Made by a program: the position numbers and the translations under genes. Positions 43,769-51,936 of a stretch of DNA of 64,000 nt are shown here, piece after piece. Below the pieces are notes generated by a model that worked only from the letters and a program-made list of their open reading frames with translations, searched no databases and was not told the origin of the DNA. Position 1 is the stretch's first letter. Every line of letters starts with the position of its first letter. Where the stretch lies: assembly GCA_964615935.1 (NCBI GenBank), contig CAZTTG010000016.1, positions 15,488-79,487 on the forward strand. Reading direction: 5' to 3'. This stretch comes from CAZTTG01 sp964615935. GTDB taxonomy: Bacteria; Planctomycetota; UBA1135; GCA-002686595.

Positions 43769-45076
43769 GTGATCGAAGGGTCGAGCGCGCGGTCGGGAGC
43801 ACCCGGAGGGCGTGAGCTCGCCCTGGTGGCGGTCGTCGCCCTGGCGCTGCGGCTGGGGGCCATGGCGCTCCTGGACACCCCGGCCGCGGCCGACGGGGCG
43901 AGCGCCTGGAGCTGGGGAGCCGAGGCTGCGTGCCTGGCGGAGTCCCTGGCCCAGGGAGAGGGCCTGGCCGATCCCTGGGACCGGGACAGCGGCCCCAGCG
44001 CCTGGCTGACCCCGGTCTTCCCGGGTCTGCTTGCGCTCCTGATGTCGCTCTTCGGCGGCGTGAGCCGCGCCACCGCGACCGCGCTCTTCACCATCCAGTC
44101 CCTGGCCGACGCGCTCACCTGCGTCCTCGTCGCCCGGCTGGCCGTGGGGCTGGGCCTGGCGCGGGTCGCGCGGGTGGCGGCCTGGCTGTGGGCCGTCTAT
44201 CCGCTGGCCGTGTGGAACGCGGTCCAGTCGGTGTGGGACACCACCCTGGTGGCCTTCGCCCTGACTCTCTTCCTCTCGCGGCTCTTCGCGCCGGGCCGGG
44301 AGGAGGGCGAGGCCGCCAGCCCGGGCCGCGCCCTCCGCCTGGGCCTGGGCTACGGATCCGTCCTGCTGCTCAACCCGGCCCCGCTGGGCATCCTGCCGGT
44401 GATCGCCTGGGAGGTGATGGGCACGCGCCTGCGGGCGTCGGGCTTGCGGGCCCTGGCGGTCTTCGGCGCGGCCGCCCTTACGGTGTGCCTTCCGTGGATG
44501 ATCCGCAACCAGGTCGTGGTGGGCTCGCCCGCCCTGCGCCCGGTGCTGGGCATCCAGTTCCTGATCGGCAACCACGAAGAGGCCATCGGCTGGCCCGAGT
44601 TCGGGCTCTATCACTACCGCGACCCGGTCGAGCTGGCGCGCTTCCGCGAGCTGGGCGAGGTGCCCTATTCGGCGGACTGCGGGCGGCGCGCTCGGGAGTG
44701 GATCGCCGAGCACCCGGGGAGCTTCGTCCGCCTCAGCCTCCACCGCATGCAGCTCTACTGGCTGAGCGAGCCGCCGCTCTGCGACGAGCGCACGTCCTCG
44801 CGGGGGAACCCGGCCCAGGATCCCCTGAGCTGGGTCAAGTACGCCTGCTACCTGGCGGTGGGGGTGCTGGGCGCGATCGGCGCCCTGCGGGCTCGCCTGA
44901 GCCTGCGGCGGCGGCTGGTGCTGCTCGCCCTGCCGGTCCTCTTCGGCGCGCCCTACTACCTGACCATCGTCTCGGAGCGCTTCCGCTTCCCGCTGGATCC
45001 CCTCCTGATGCTCCTGACAGCGGCCCTGCTGCTGCGCCTGCGGGAGCGCCGGCGGGCGGCGGAGAGCGGGGCCTGA
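43769..45076 (+). CDS. Polytopic membrane protein, glycosyltransferase-39-like (paralogue 1)
   Basis: GTG 43769 is preceded by a GGGGCGAAGG ribosome site. The 435-residue protein has about ten TM segments. The first luminal loop contains AWSWGAEAACLAESLAQGEGLADPW and SAWLTPVFPGLLALLM, characteristic of GT39/PMT-like proteins, where a conserved acidic residue normally follows TM1. Other shared blocks are YPLAVWNAVQSVWDTTLVAF, LPWMIRNQVVVG, FLIGNHEEAIGW, RLYWLSEPP-like QLYWLSEPP, and PYYLTIVSERFRFPLDPL. It probably transfers a sugar from a polyprenyl-phosphate donor. The acceptor is unknown. It is about 60% similar by eye to the next gene: a tandem duplication. Confidence 0.7.
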   Translation: MIEGSSARSGAPGGRELALVAVVALALRLGAMALLDTPAAADGASAWSWGAEAACLAESLAQGEGLADPWDRDSGPSAWLTPVFPGLLALLMSLFGGVSRATATALFTIQSLADALTCVLVARLAVGLGLARVARVAAWLWAVYPLAVWNAVQSVWDTTLVAFALTLFLSRLFAPGREEGEAASPGRALRLGLGYGSVLLLNPAPLGILPVIAWEVMGTRLRASGLRALAVFGAAALTVCLPWMIRNQVVVGSPALRPVLGIQFLIGNHEEAIGWPEFGLYHYRDPVELARFRELGEVPYSADCGRRAREWIAEHPGSFVRLSLHRMQLYWLSEPPLCDERTSSRGNPAQDPLSWVKYACYLAVGVLGAIGALRARLSLRRRLVLLALPVLFGAPYYLTIVSERFRFPLDPLLMLLTAALLLRLRERRRAAESGA

Positions 45077-45187
45077 GCCCGGGCGGCCTTAAGGGGGGCG
45101 GCGAGGCGGGACGAAGAGAGGGGAGCGCGGTCGGGCGGCCGGGGGTCCCCGCGGGGCCTGCCGACGGCGGGCTCGAGCCGCGCGCGG

Positions 45188-46630
45188 GTGTCCCGGGTGA
45201 GGTCCCTTCCGTCGAGAAACGAGCTGGCCGTGGTGCTGGCCGCGGCCTTCGTGCTGCGGCTGGTGGCGGCCCATTTCCTGGGCGCCTGGCAGGACGTGGA
45301 CGGTCGCACGGCCTGGGAGTGGGGGTACGAGCAGGCCTGCGTGGCCCAGTCGCTGGCCGAGGGCCGCGGCTTCGGCGATCCGTGGGGCGCCGGCAGCGGC
45401 CCCACCGCCTGGTTGGCCCCGATCTACCCGGCCCTGCTGGCCCTCCTGATGGCGATCTTCGGCGGGGTGAGCAACGCCACCGCGGCCGCGCTCATCATCA
45501 TCCAGTCGGCCGCCGACGCGGTGACCTGCGTGCTCCTGGCGCAGCTCGCCATCGGCCTGGGATTCCGCCGGGCGGCCCGCCCCGCGGCTTACCTCTGGGC
45601 CCTCTACCCGCTGGCGGTCTGGAACGCGACCCACACCGTGTGGGACACCTCGCTGGTGGCCTTCGCGCTGACCCTCTTCCTCTCGCGCCTCTTCGCCCCC
45701 GGCCGCGTGCCGGGTCGCCCGCCCAGCCGCGGGCGGGCCGCGCGCCTGGGGCTGGGCTACGGGGCCCTGCTGCTGCTCAACCCGGCGCCGATCGTCCTCT
45801 TCCCGGTGGTGCTGTGGGAGCTCGGGGGCGGGCGGCTGGGGATGCGGGCCGCGCGGGGGGCGCTGGCCTTCGGCGCCGCCGCGGGCCTGGTGTGCCTGCC
45901 CTGGATGATCCGCAACCAGGCGGTGGTGGGCACCAGCGGGCTGCGCTCCAACCTGGGCGTCGAGCTGATGATCGGCAACCACGACCGCTCGATCGGCTGG
46001 AGCGAGGCCTTCAAGTACAACGCCTCCCACGTGGAGACCGAGCGGGACCGCTATCGCGCGCTGGGCGAGGTGGCCTACTCGCGGGAGTGCCGGGAGCGCG
46101 CCGGGGAGTGGATCGCCGCCCACCCGGGCGCCTTCGCCCGGCTGGTCCTGCGACGGGCGCGGCTCTACTGGCTGAGCGAGCCGCCGCCCGTGGACGTGCG
46201 GGAGACGGCGGGGCAGGCCGCGGCCGGCGATTCCCTGAGCTGGATCAAGTACGCCAGCTTCCTGGCGGTCGCGCTGGGGGGCCTGGCGGGCCTCGTCCTG
46301 CTGCGCCGGGAGGGGGCGCGGCAGCGCGCGCTGCTCCTGGGGATGCTCCTGCTCTTCGGGCTCCCCTACTACCTGACCCACGTCTCCGAGCGCTACCGCT
46401 TCCCCGTCGATCCGCTGCTGGTGCTGCTGTGCGCGCAGGCCGCGATCGCGATGGCGAGCGCGAGGGCGGCGGTCGACCGGGCCGGCGAGGAGCGCCTGCA
46501 CTGCCGCCTGCGGGCCCTGCGGAGCCCGGACGATGCCGGATCCCATCCTGGCCGGCGACCGGCGGCGGCGGTAGCTTGGGCGGAATGGTCGAAGACGAGC
46601 GAAAGTCCTTCCGCAGCTTCAAGGACCTGA
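45188..46630 (+). CDS. Polytopic membrane protein, glycosyltransferase-39-like (paralogue 2)
   Basis: The 480-residue paralogue of the preceding gene has the same block order: TAWEWGYEQACVAQSLAEGRGF, TAWLAPIYPALLALLMAIFGGVSNATAAAL, YPLAVWNATHTVWDTSLVAF, LPWMIRNQAVVG, ELMIGNHDRSIGW, RLYWLSEPP, and PYYLTHVSERYRFPVDPLLVL. About ten TM segments are predicted. It starts at GTG 45188, 111 bp after paralogue 1. The last 50 residues (from about 430) are low-complexity and extend 46 bp into the RNase gene. If the true stop were earlier, a frameshift would be needed, so this tail may be a real extension or a sequence error. Confidence 0.68.
   Translation: MSRVRSLPSRNELAVVLAAAFVLRLVAAHFLGAWQDVDGRTAWEWGYEQACVAQSLAEGRGFGDPWGAGSGPTAWLAPIYPALLALLMAIFGGVSNATAAALIIIQSAADAVTCVLLAQLAIGLGFRRAARPAAYLWALYPLAVWNATHTVWDTSLVAFALTLFLSRLFAPGRVPGRPPSRGRAARLGLGYGALLLLNPAPIVLFPVVLWELGGGRLGMRAARGALAFGAAAGLVCLPWMIRNQAVVGTSGLRSNLGVELMIGNHDRSIGWSEAFKYNASHVETERDRYRALGEVAYSRECRERAGEWIAAHPGAFARLVLRRARLYWLSEPPPVDVRETAGQAAAGDSLSWIKYASFLAVALGGLAGLVLLRREGARQRALLLGMLLLFGLPYYLTHVSERYRFPVDPLLVLLCAQAAIAMASARAAVDRAGEERLHCRLRALRSPDDAGSHPGRRPAAAVAWAEWSKTSESPSAASRT
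46572..46577 (+). promoter_or_regulatory. Candidate -10 TAGCTT, leaderless type, before the RNase gene
   Basis: TAGCTT ends 7 nt before ATG 46585, inside the end of the preceding gene. No Shine-Dalgarno lies between. Confidence 0.3.
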
Positions 46631-48357
46631 AGAAGCTGGTCGGCGGCGATCCCCAGCCGCCGTCCGAGGAGGATCCCGAGCCCGAGCCCGAGCGCGGCTG
46701 GAGCTTCGAGACCGAGGAGGGCGCCGGCGAGGCGGCCGGGCTGGAGGAGGTCGGCGGGGACGGGGTGCGCGGCCGGGTGGACGCCCGGCCGGCGGCCTTC
46801 GGCCCCATGCCGGAGGGGCCGCCGCCCTACCGCGACCGGGAGTCGGAGGAGATGGAGCTGCTGGCCTCCTTCCGGGTGCGGACGGTCTTCCCCGCGGACG
46901 TCCACGCCGAGGTGGGGGACCTGCCCGCCGATCCCGCCGAGGCGGACTTCGAGGGGCGCGAGGACCTGCGCGGGGAGCTGATCTTCACCATCGACGGCGA
47001 GGACGCCAAGGACTTCGACGACGCCATCGGCATCCGGGCGCGTGAGGACGGGCGGGTCGAGATCGGCGTGCACATCGCCGACGTGGGCCACTACGTGCGG
47101 CCGGGCACGGCTCTGGACGAGGAGGCCATGTCGCGGGCGACCAGCGTGTACCTGCCCGACCAGGTGGTGCCCATGCTGCCGGAGGCCATCTCCAACCGGT
47201 TGTGCTCGCTGGTGGAGGGCCGCGACCGGCTGGCCTACTCGGTGCGGATGGTCTTCGACGAGAGCGGCCGGCGGGAGTCGGCCCGGGTGCACAAGAGCGT
47301 CATCCGCAGCGCCAGGCGCTGTACCTACCGGGGGGTGCAGGAGCAGCTCGACGGAGAGGCGAGCGAGGCCGCCCGCGAGCTCGCGCACCTGGGAGAGTCG
47401 CTGCGCCTCTTCCAGCGCTGGACCCGCACCCAGCAGGACCTGCGCGACGCCCGGGGCTCGCTGCGGATCCAGAGCCGCGAGCGCAAGTTCCTCTTCGACC
47501 AGGACCACGAGGTGCGCACGGTGGTGGACGCGCCCCGCTACTTCTCCCAGGGCCTGATCGAGGAGACCGCCCTGGCCGCCAACCAGGCGGTGGGGGATCT
47601 CTTCCGGGAGCGGGGCCTGCCGACCCTCTACCGGGTTCACCCCGAGAAGGACCCCGAGGAGGTCGAGGCGGTGGCCCGGATGCTGGAGGAGCACGGCATC
47701 CGGGTGCCGGAGAAGGCGCGCCTCACCGGCCGCGACATCGGGCGGATGATCCGCACGGCGCGGCGCCGGCCCAACTCCCAGGCCCTCATCCAGCGCATCA
47801 TGGGGCTGGTGGAGCGGGCCACCTACGAGGTCAAGGACCACGTCGACGTGGCCCAGCACTTCGGCCTGGCGCGCGAGGCCTACCTGCACTTCACCTCGCC
47901 CATCCGGCGCTACCCCGACCTGATGGTGCACCGCTGGCTGTGGGCCCTCGAGAGCCGCGGAGAGCAGGCCCAGCGCGAGCTGGCGGCCGACGAGCTGGTG
48001 GCCGAGCTGAACCAGCTGGCGGCGCACTGCTCGGCCCAGGCCAACGTGGCCGAGATGGCCGAGCAGGCGGTGGGCGACCTCAAGGTCTGCCAGTACATGC
48101 ACCCGCACGTGGGCGAGAAGGTGAAGGCCCGGGTGCTGCGGGTCTCGCCCTACGGCCTGGAGGTGCTGATGGAGGACTTCAACGTGACCGGCTTCCTGCC
48201 GGCGCGCGCCATCGGAGAGCGGATCCAGGTCAAGGGACCCACCGCCACCATCCGCGCCGGCCGCCGCAACCTGTCCTTCACCGAGGGGCACCCCGTCGCG
48301 GTGCGCCTCAAGGACGTGGACTTCATCCGCCTCCAGCTCATGCTGGAGCTGGCCTGA
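46585..48357 (+). CDS. RNase II/R-family 3'-5' exoribonuclease (short form)
   Basis: ATG 46585 gives 590 residues. The RNB catalytic domain has the acidic cluster IDGEDAKDFDDAI (about 136-148), VHIADVGHYVRPGTALDEEA, YLPDQVVPMLP, SLVEGRDRLAYS and the C-terminal HFTSPIRRYPDLMVHR. A C-terminal S1 domain follows (about 505-585: GEKVKARVLRVSPYGLEVLM, GFLPARAIG). The N-terminal cold-shock domains of RNase R are missing; the first 95 residues are acidic and low-complexity. At 590 residues it is shorter than RNase R (about 800) and close to RNase II. Its role is processive degradation of structured or unstructured RNA; which, I cannot tell. Confidence 0.87.
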   Translation: MVEDERKSFRSFKDLKKLVGGDPQPPSEEDPEPEPERGWSFETEEGAGEAAGLEEVGGDGVRGRVDARPAAFGPMPEGPPPYRDRESEEMELLASFRVRTVFPADVHAEVGDLPADPAEADFEGREDLRGELIFTIDGEDAKDFDDAIGIRAREDGRVEIGVHIADVGHYVRPGTALDEEAMSRATSVYLPDQVVPMLPEAISNRLCSLVEGRDRLAYSVRMVFDESGRRESARVHKSVIRSARRCTYRGVQEQLDGEASEAARELAHLGESLRLFQRWTRTQQDLRDARGSLRIQSRERKFLFDQDHEVRTVVDAPRYFSQGLIEETALAANQAVGDLFRERGLPTLYRVHPEKDPEEVEAVARMLEEHGIRVPEKARLTGRDIGRMIRTARRRPNSQALIQRIMGLVERATYEVKDHVDVAQHFGLAREAYLHFTSPIRRYPDLMVHRWLWALESRGEQAQRELAADELVAELNQLAAHCSAQANVAEMAEQAVGDLKVCQYMHPHVGEKVKARVLRVSPYGLEVLMEDFNVTGFLPARAIGERIQVKGPTATIRAGRRNLSFTEGHPVAVRLKDVDFIRLQLMLELA

Positions 48358-48376
48358 GAGCCCGTCAGGTGGCGGT

Positions 48377-49324
48377 TCAGTCTCCGGTGCCCGGCGCCGG
48401 CAGGTAGCGCAGGAAGTCGCTGTCGGTGGAGAGCATCAGCAGGGTGCCCTGGTCCAGCACCTGCTCGTAGGTCTCGAGGGACTTCACGAAGGCGTAGAAC
48501 TCCGGGTTGCGGGAGTAGGCCTCGGCGAAGATGGCGGCCGCCTCGGCGTCGGCCCGGCCGCGGATCTCCTCGGCCTGGCGGTAGGCCTCGGACTGGATCG
48601 CCTTGAGGTCCTTCTCGCGCTTGCCATCGATCTCGGCCTTCTTGCCCTGACCCTCGGAGCGGGTCTTGTCGGCGATCTTCTGGCGCTCGGAGACCATGCG
48701 CTGGTAGACCTTGAGGCGCACGTCCTCGACGTAGTTGATCTTCTTGATGCGCAGGTCGATCAGCTCGATGCCGTACTCCTCCACCTGGGGGGCGGCCCGC
48801 TCGAAGATCATCTGCGTGAGGCGGCTGCGGCCCACCAGGATCTCGTCGGACTGGGGCTGCTCGGTTTCCTCGTCGCCCTGGCTCAGCTCCACGTCGAGGA
48901 GCATCTCGCGGTTGGTGTTGCGCACGGCCTCGATCAGGTCGTGATCGGGGATGGAGATGCGCGTCTCCCCGTCCAGGATGTCGTCCAGCCGGGCCTGGGC
49001 CCGGTCCTCGTTCTGCACGCTCTCCAGGAAGATCAGGGGCTCGGCGATCCGCCAGCGGGCGGTGGTGTCGATGTTGATGTACTTCTTGTCGTGGGTGGGG
49101 ATCTGGTTGGGGTCGCCGTCCCACTCCAGAATGCGCTTCTCGAAGACCCGCAGGTCCTGGACGAAGGGCATCTTGAAGTGCAGCCCGGCCTTGGTGATGG
49201 CATCGCCCACGGGCTCGCCGAACTGGGTGACGATGACCTGTTGCCCCTCCTGGACCCGGTAGGCGCTCGAGAAGAGCAGCGCCAGCAGCAGCAGGCCCAG
49301 CACGATCAGCGCGGTCTTCTTCAT
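48377..49324 (-). CDS. hflC: HflC-type SPFH/Band 7 membrane protein
   Basis: ATG 49324 overlaps the hflK stop by 4 bp (ATGA). The 315-residue protein has one N-terminal TM (about 5-20, IVLGLLLLALLFS), an SPFH domain (about 22-230, starting VQEGQQVIVTQFGEP and HFKMPFVQDLRVFEKRI), and a helical region rich in E, K and A (about 215-270), then YAFVKSLETYEQVLDQGTLLMLSTDSDFLRYL, typical of HflC. HflK/HflC form a membrane cage that regulates FtsH proteolysis. FtsH itself is not in this window. The gene is convergent with the RNase gene. Confidence 0.9.
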   Translation of the reverse strand: MKKTALIVLGLLLLALLFSSAYRVQEGQQVIVTQFGEPVGDAITKAGLHFKMPFVQDLRVFEKRILEWDGDPNQIPTHDKKYINIDTTARWRIAEPLIFLESVQNEDRAQARLDDILDGETRISIPDHDLIEAVRNTNREMLLDVELSQGDEETEQPQSDEILVGRSRLTQMIFERAAPQVEEYGIELIDLRIKKINYVEDVRLKVYQRMVSERQKIADKTRSEGQGKKAEIDGKREKDLKAIQSEAYRQAEEIRGRADAEAAAIFAEAYSRNPEFYAFVKSLETYEQVLDQGTLLMLSTDSDFLRYLPAPGTGD

Positions 49325-50364
49325 CGCTGGCCTCCCTGCGTCCGGATGCCCTCTTCGCTCAGGTGCAGCAGTGGCAGGGGCCCGGCTCCCGAGGAGGGGT
49401 CGGTCAGGATCTTGCGCTCCAGGCCCGGGAGGACCTTGGCCATCGTCTCGAGGTAGAGCCGCTGGCGGGTCACCTCGGGGGCCTTCTCGTACTCGGCCAG
49501 GACGGCCAGGAAGCGGTTGGTGTCCCCCTTGGCCATGTTGACGCGCTCGGTGGCGTAGCCCTCGGCCTGGGTGACGGCCTGCAGGGCTTCTCCCTCGGCC
49601 AGCGGGATGACCTTGTTGTAGGCCCCCTGGGCCTGGTTGATGGCCTCCTCCTTCTCCTGGCGGGCCTGGTTGACCTCGTTGAAGGCGGGCTTGACCGGGT
49701 CCGGCGGATTGACGTCCTGCAGCTTGACGGTGACCACGTTCAGCCCGGTGCCGTACATGACCAGGACGCCCTGCAGCCGCTCCTTGACCTCGGCGTTGAT
49801 CTCGGTGCGGCCCACGGTGAGGACCTCGGTGACGCTGCGGTCCCCGACCACCTCCCGCATGACCGACTCGGAGGCGTCGCGCAGGGCGCGCTCCGGGTTG
49901 CGGATGTTGAAGAGGTACAGCTGCGGGTCGGAGATGCGGTACTGGACGATCCACTCGACGTCGGCGATGTTCAGGTCTCCGGTGAGCATCAGGGACTCGT
50001 CCGAGTAGTCGCTGGGCGAGTAGCGCGTGCGCACCCCCGCCCGCTCGGTGCGGAAGCCGAACTCCTCCTTGTGCACCTGCTGCTTGCGGATCAGCACCAC
50101 GTCCTCGACTCCGAGGGGCCACTTGAAGTGCAGGCCGGGGGGCGTCTCGCGCACGAAGCGACCGAAGCGGGTGACCACCCCGACCTCCTCGGGCTCGACC
50201 GTGTAGTAGCTGGAGAAGACCGCCACCAGCAGCAGGATCACCGCGATGGGGATGCCGATCAGCACCCCCAGACGGTGGCGGAGTGCCTCGAGCTGGCGAA
50301 TCTGGCGGTTGGAGCGCAGGGCTTCCTTGAAGTCCTCGAAGCTCTTGATGTCGTCGATGTCCAT
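49321..50364 (-). CDS. hflK: HflK-type SPFH/Band 7 membrane protein
   Basis: ATG 50364 has GGAGG 5 nt upstream; the longer in-frame start upstream is not supported. The 347-residue protein has a cytoplasmic N-terminus, a TM near 32-52 (VLIGIPIAVILLLVAVF), an SPFH domain (TVEPEEVGVVTRFGRFVRET, HFKWPLGVEDV), and a helical stalk (NEVNQARQEKEEAINQAQ, EGYATERVNMAKGDTNRFLAVLAEYEKAPEVTRQRLYLETM) that is diagnostic of HflK. The Gly/Pro-rich N-terminal segment of E. coli HflK is missing. It is translationally coupled to hflC. Confidence 0.92.
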   Translation of the reverse strand: MDIDDIKSFEDFKEALRSNRQIRQLEALRHRLGVLIGIPIAVILLLVAVFSSYYTVEPEEVGVVTRFGRFVRETPPGLHFKWPLGVEDVVLIRKQQVHKEEFGFRTERAGVRTRYSPSDYSDESLMLTGDLNIADVEWIVQYRISDPQLYLFNIRNPERALRDASESVMREVVGDRSVTEVLTVGRTEINAEVKERLQGVLVMYGTGLNVVTVKLQDVNPPDPVKPAFNEVNQARQEKEEAINQAQGAYNKVIPLAEGEALQAVTQAEGYATERVNMAKGDTNRFLAVLAEYEKAPEVTRQRLYLETMAKVLPGLERKILTDPSSGAGPLPLLHLSEEGIRTQGGQR

Positions 50365-50486
50365 GGATCCTCCGCGGACGGGGCCGGTGGAGAGGGGTGG
50401 AGGCGCCACCCTACGCGAGGCCCCGGGGGGTGATTCAACGGGGAAGCGGGAAAGCCCGGGCGGGCGAGCAGAGCCCGGGCGGCGGG

Positions 50487-50750
50487 TTAGGCCTGGGCCT
50501 CGGGCGCGCCGGGTGCCGGCTCGGCGGCCTCGGGTGCCGGCTCGGCGGCCTCGGGTGCCGGCTCGGGGTCGAAGCGCCGCCGGGGCACCTCCCGGCGGGC
50601 GCCGCAGCGGCGGCACTCGCGGAAGAAGACGGGCTCTCCCTCGGTGCTCGGCACCAGGGTCTGGCCCTTCTTGTCGATGTTCCAGGCGACCTTGGGCGTC
50701 TCGCTGGCGGGAACCCAGGTGTGTCCGAGGATGCGGCAGAAGAAGTTCAT
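50487..50750 (-). CDS. Small zinc-ribbon-like protein with PEA-rich tail
   Basis: The 87-residue protein begins MNFFCRILGHTW; C5 and H10, with CRRCG (about 47-51), could bind one zinc. The body has WNIDKKGQTLVPSTEGEPVFFRECRRCG. The tail from about residue 58 is a repeat of PEAAEPA, encoded by 21-bp DNA repeats. An upstream in-frame ATG at 50780 is an alternative start and has a weak AGAGGG before it. I do not recognise the family. The position, upstream of hflK and divergent from a methyltransferase that also has a zinc ribbon, gives no clear role. Confidence 0.6.
   Translation of the reverse strand: MNFFCRILGHTWVPASETPKVAWNIDKKGQTLVPSTEGEPVFFRECRRCGARREVPRRRFDPEPAPEAAEPAPEAAEPAPGAPEAQA
50511..50566. 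repeat. Perfect 21-bp tandem repeat, 2.7 copies
   Basis: GGGTGCCGGCTCGGCGGCCTC occurs at 50511-50531 and 50532-50552, followed by a 14-nt partial copy. The copies are identical, so expansion is recent. They encode the PEAAEPA repeats at the C-terminus of the zinc-ribbon-like protein. Confidence 0.9.
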
Positions 50751-51020
50751 GGCGGTGGGGTCGAGAAGGGCGACCAACATACCCTCTGCGGCCGGGCCTG
50801 GGTAGCGCGGAGCGCCCCGGCGCCCCGCGGTCCGGGAGGTCCGTTCGGCGGTCTCGACCCCCCCCAGCGCCCCCAAGGAGGGCCGACGCGTCCCAGAACC
50901 CGGAAGCCGCCCCTCCCGAGGGCTTCGGCCCGGCGGGAGCGCCCAAGCCGCGCGGGGATCGGTCCGAAGCACAGGGGAAGCGTTTCGGACCCCCTCCGCG
51001 AGCCTCTGGGAATCCCGTCC

Positions 51021-51821
51021 ATGCAAGTCCAGACCGAGCGCATCCTGTACGAGACCTGCCCGCTGTGCGAGTCCTCCGAGCACGAGGAGGTCGGCCAGGC
51101 GAGCTGCTCCCGCCACCCCCTCTACAGCGAGGACCTCCCCAGCGTCCTGAAGTGGCGCGGGTGCCGCAACTGCGGGCACGTGTTCACCGAGGGCTACTTC
51201 AACCGGGAGGCGCAGGACCTGGTCTTCGAACGGGCCCTCAACGCCCAGATCCCCGGCCAGGAGATCGAGCGCAACCGCATGATGAGCTCCCGGATCGTCC
51301 AGATCGTCTCGGCCATCCGCGGCTCCCTGGTGGGGCGCTGGCTGGACGTGGGCTTCGGGAACGGTTCCCTCCTGGCCACGGCCGAGGAGTACGGCTACCA
51401 GGTGGTGGGCCTGGACCTGCGCGCCTCGAGCGTGGAGCTCATGAGCCGCATGGACTACGAGGTCCACGAGCGCGATCTGGCGGACTTCGAGGACCCCGCC
51501 GGCTTCGACGTGGTCTCCCTGGCCGACGTGCTGGAGCACTCCCCCTACCCCCGGGAGGTGGTGGGCCACGCGCGCCGCCTCCTGAAGCGGGAGGGTCTGC
51601 TGTTCCTCTCCCTGCCCAACATGGACAGCTTCGTGTGGAAGTCCCTCGACCAGCGGGGGGAGAACCCCTACTGGGGCGAGCTGGAGCACTACCACAACTT
51701 CGGCCGCGACCGCCTGTACGCCCTGCTGCGCACCAGCGGCTTCGAGCCCTGCCACTACTCGGCCAGCGAGCGCTACCGGGCCTGCATGGACGTGGTGGCG
51801 GTGCGGGTCGAGGAGCAGTAG
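51021..51821 (+). CDS. Class I SAM-dependent methyltransferase with N-terminal zinc ribbon
   Basis: The 266-residue protein begins with a zinc-ribbon-like segment (CPLCESSEHEE... GCRNCGHVF, Cys pairs about 13/16 and 48/51). The methyltransferase core follows: WLDVGFGNGSLLATAEEYGYQVVGLD (SAM motif I, about 107-132), VVSLADVLEHSPYP (motif II region), and RLLKREGLLFLSLPN. The C-terminal ELEHYHNFGRDRLYALLRTSGFEPCHYSASERYRA fits the family of methyltransferases found in sugar and polysaccharide gene sets. The substrate is unknown. The 270 bp upstream, divergent to the small zinc protein, has no recognisable promoter. Confidence 0.82.
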   Translation: MQVQTERILYETCPLCESSEHEEVGQASCSRHPLYSEDLPSVLKWRGCRNCGHVFTEGYFNREAQDLVFERALNAQIPGQEIERNRMMSSRIVQIVSAIRGSLVGRWLDVGFGNGSLLATAEEYGYQVVGLDLRASSVELMSRMDYEVHERDLADFEDPAGFDVVSLADVLEHSPYPREVVGHARRLLKREGLLFLSLPNMDSFVWKSLDQRGENPYWGELEHYHNFGRDRLYALLRTSGFEPCHYSASERYRACMDVVAVRVEEQ

Positions 51822-51936
51822 CCCCGCGGGGCCCCCAGGCGGGGGCCGGGGTGAAGGGCTCAAGGGCCCGGACCCGAGGCTTCGAAAGAGAGGATCGCCC
51901 CCAGGCCGTCCTCCCCCCCGGCCCGGGCACCCCTGC

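Noticed and set aside
50511..50566. CRISPR-like repeat
   Set aside because: The units are contiguous without spacers and encode a peptide repeat; no cas genes are in the window.
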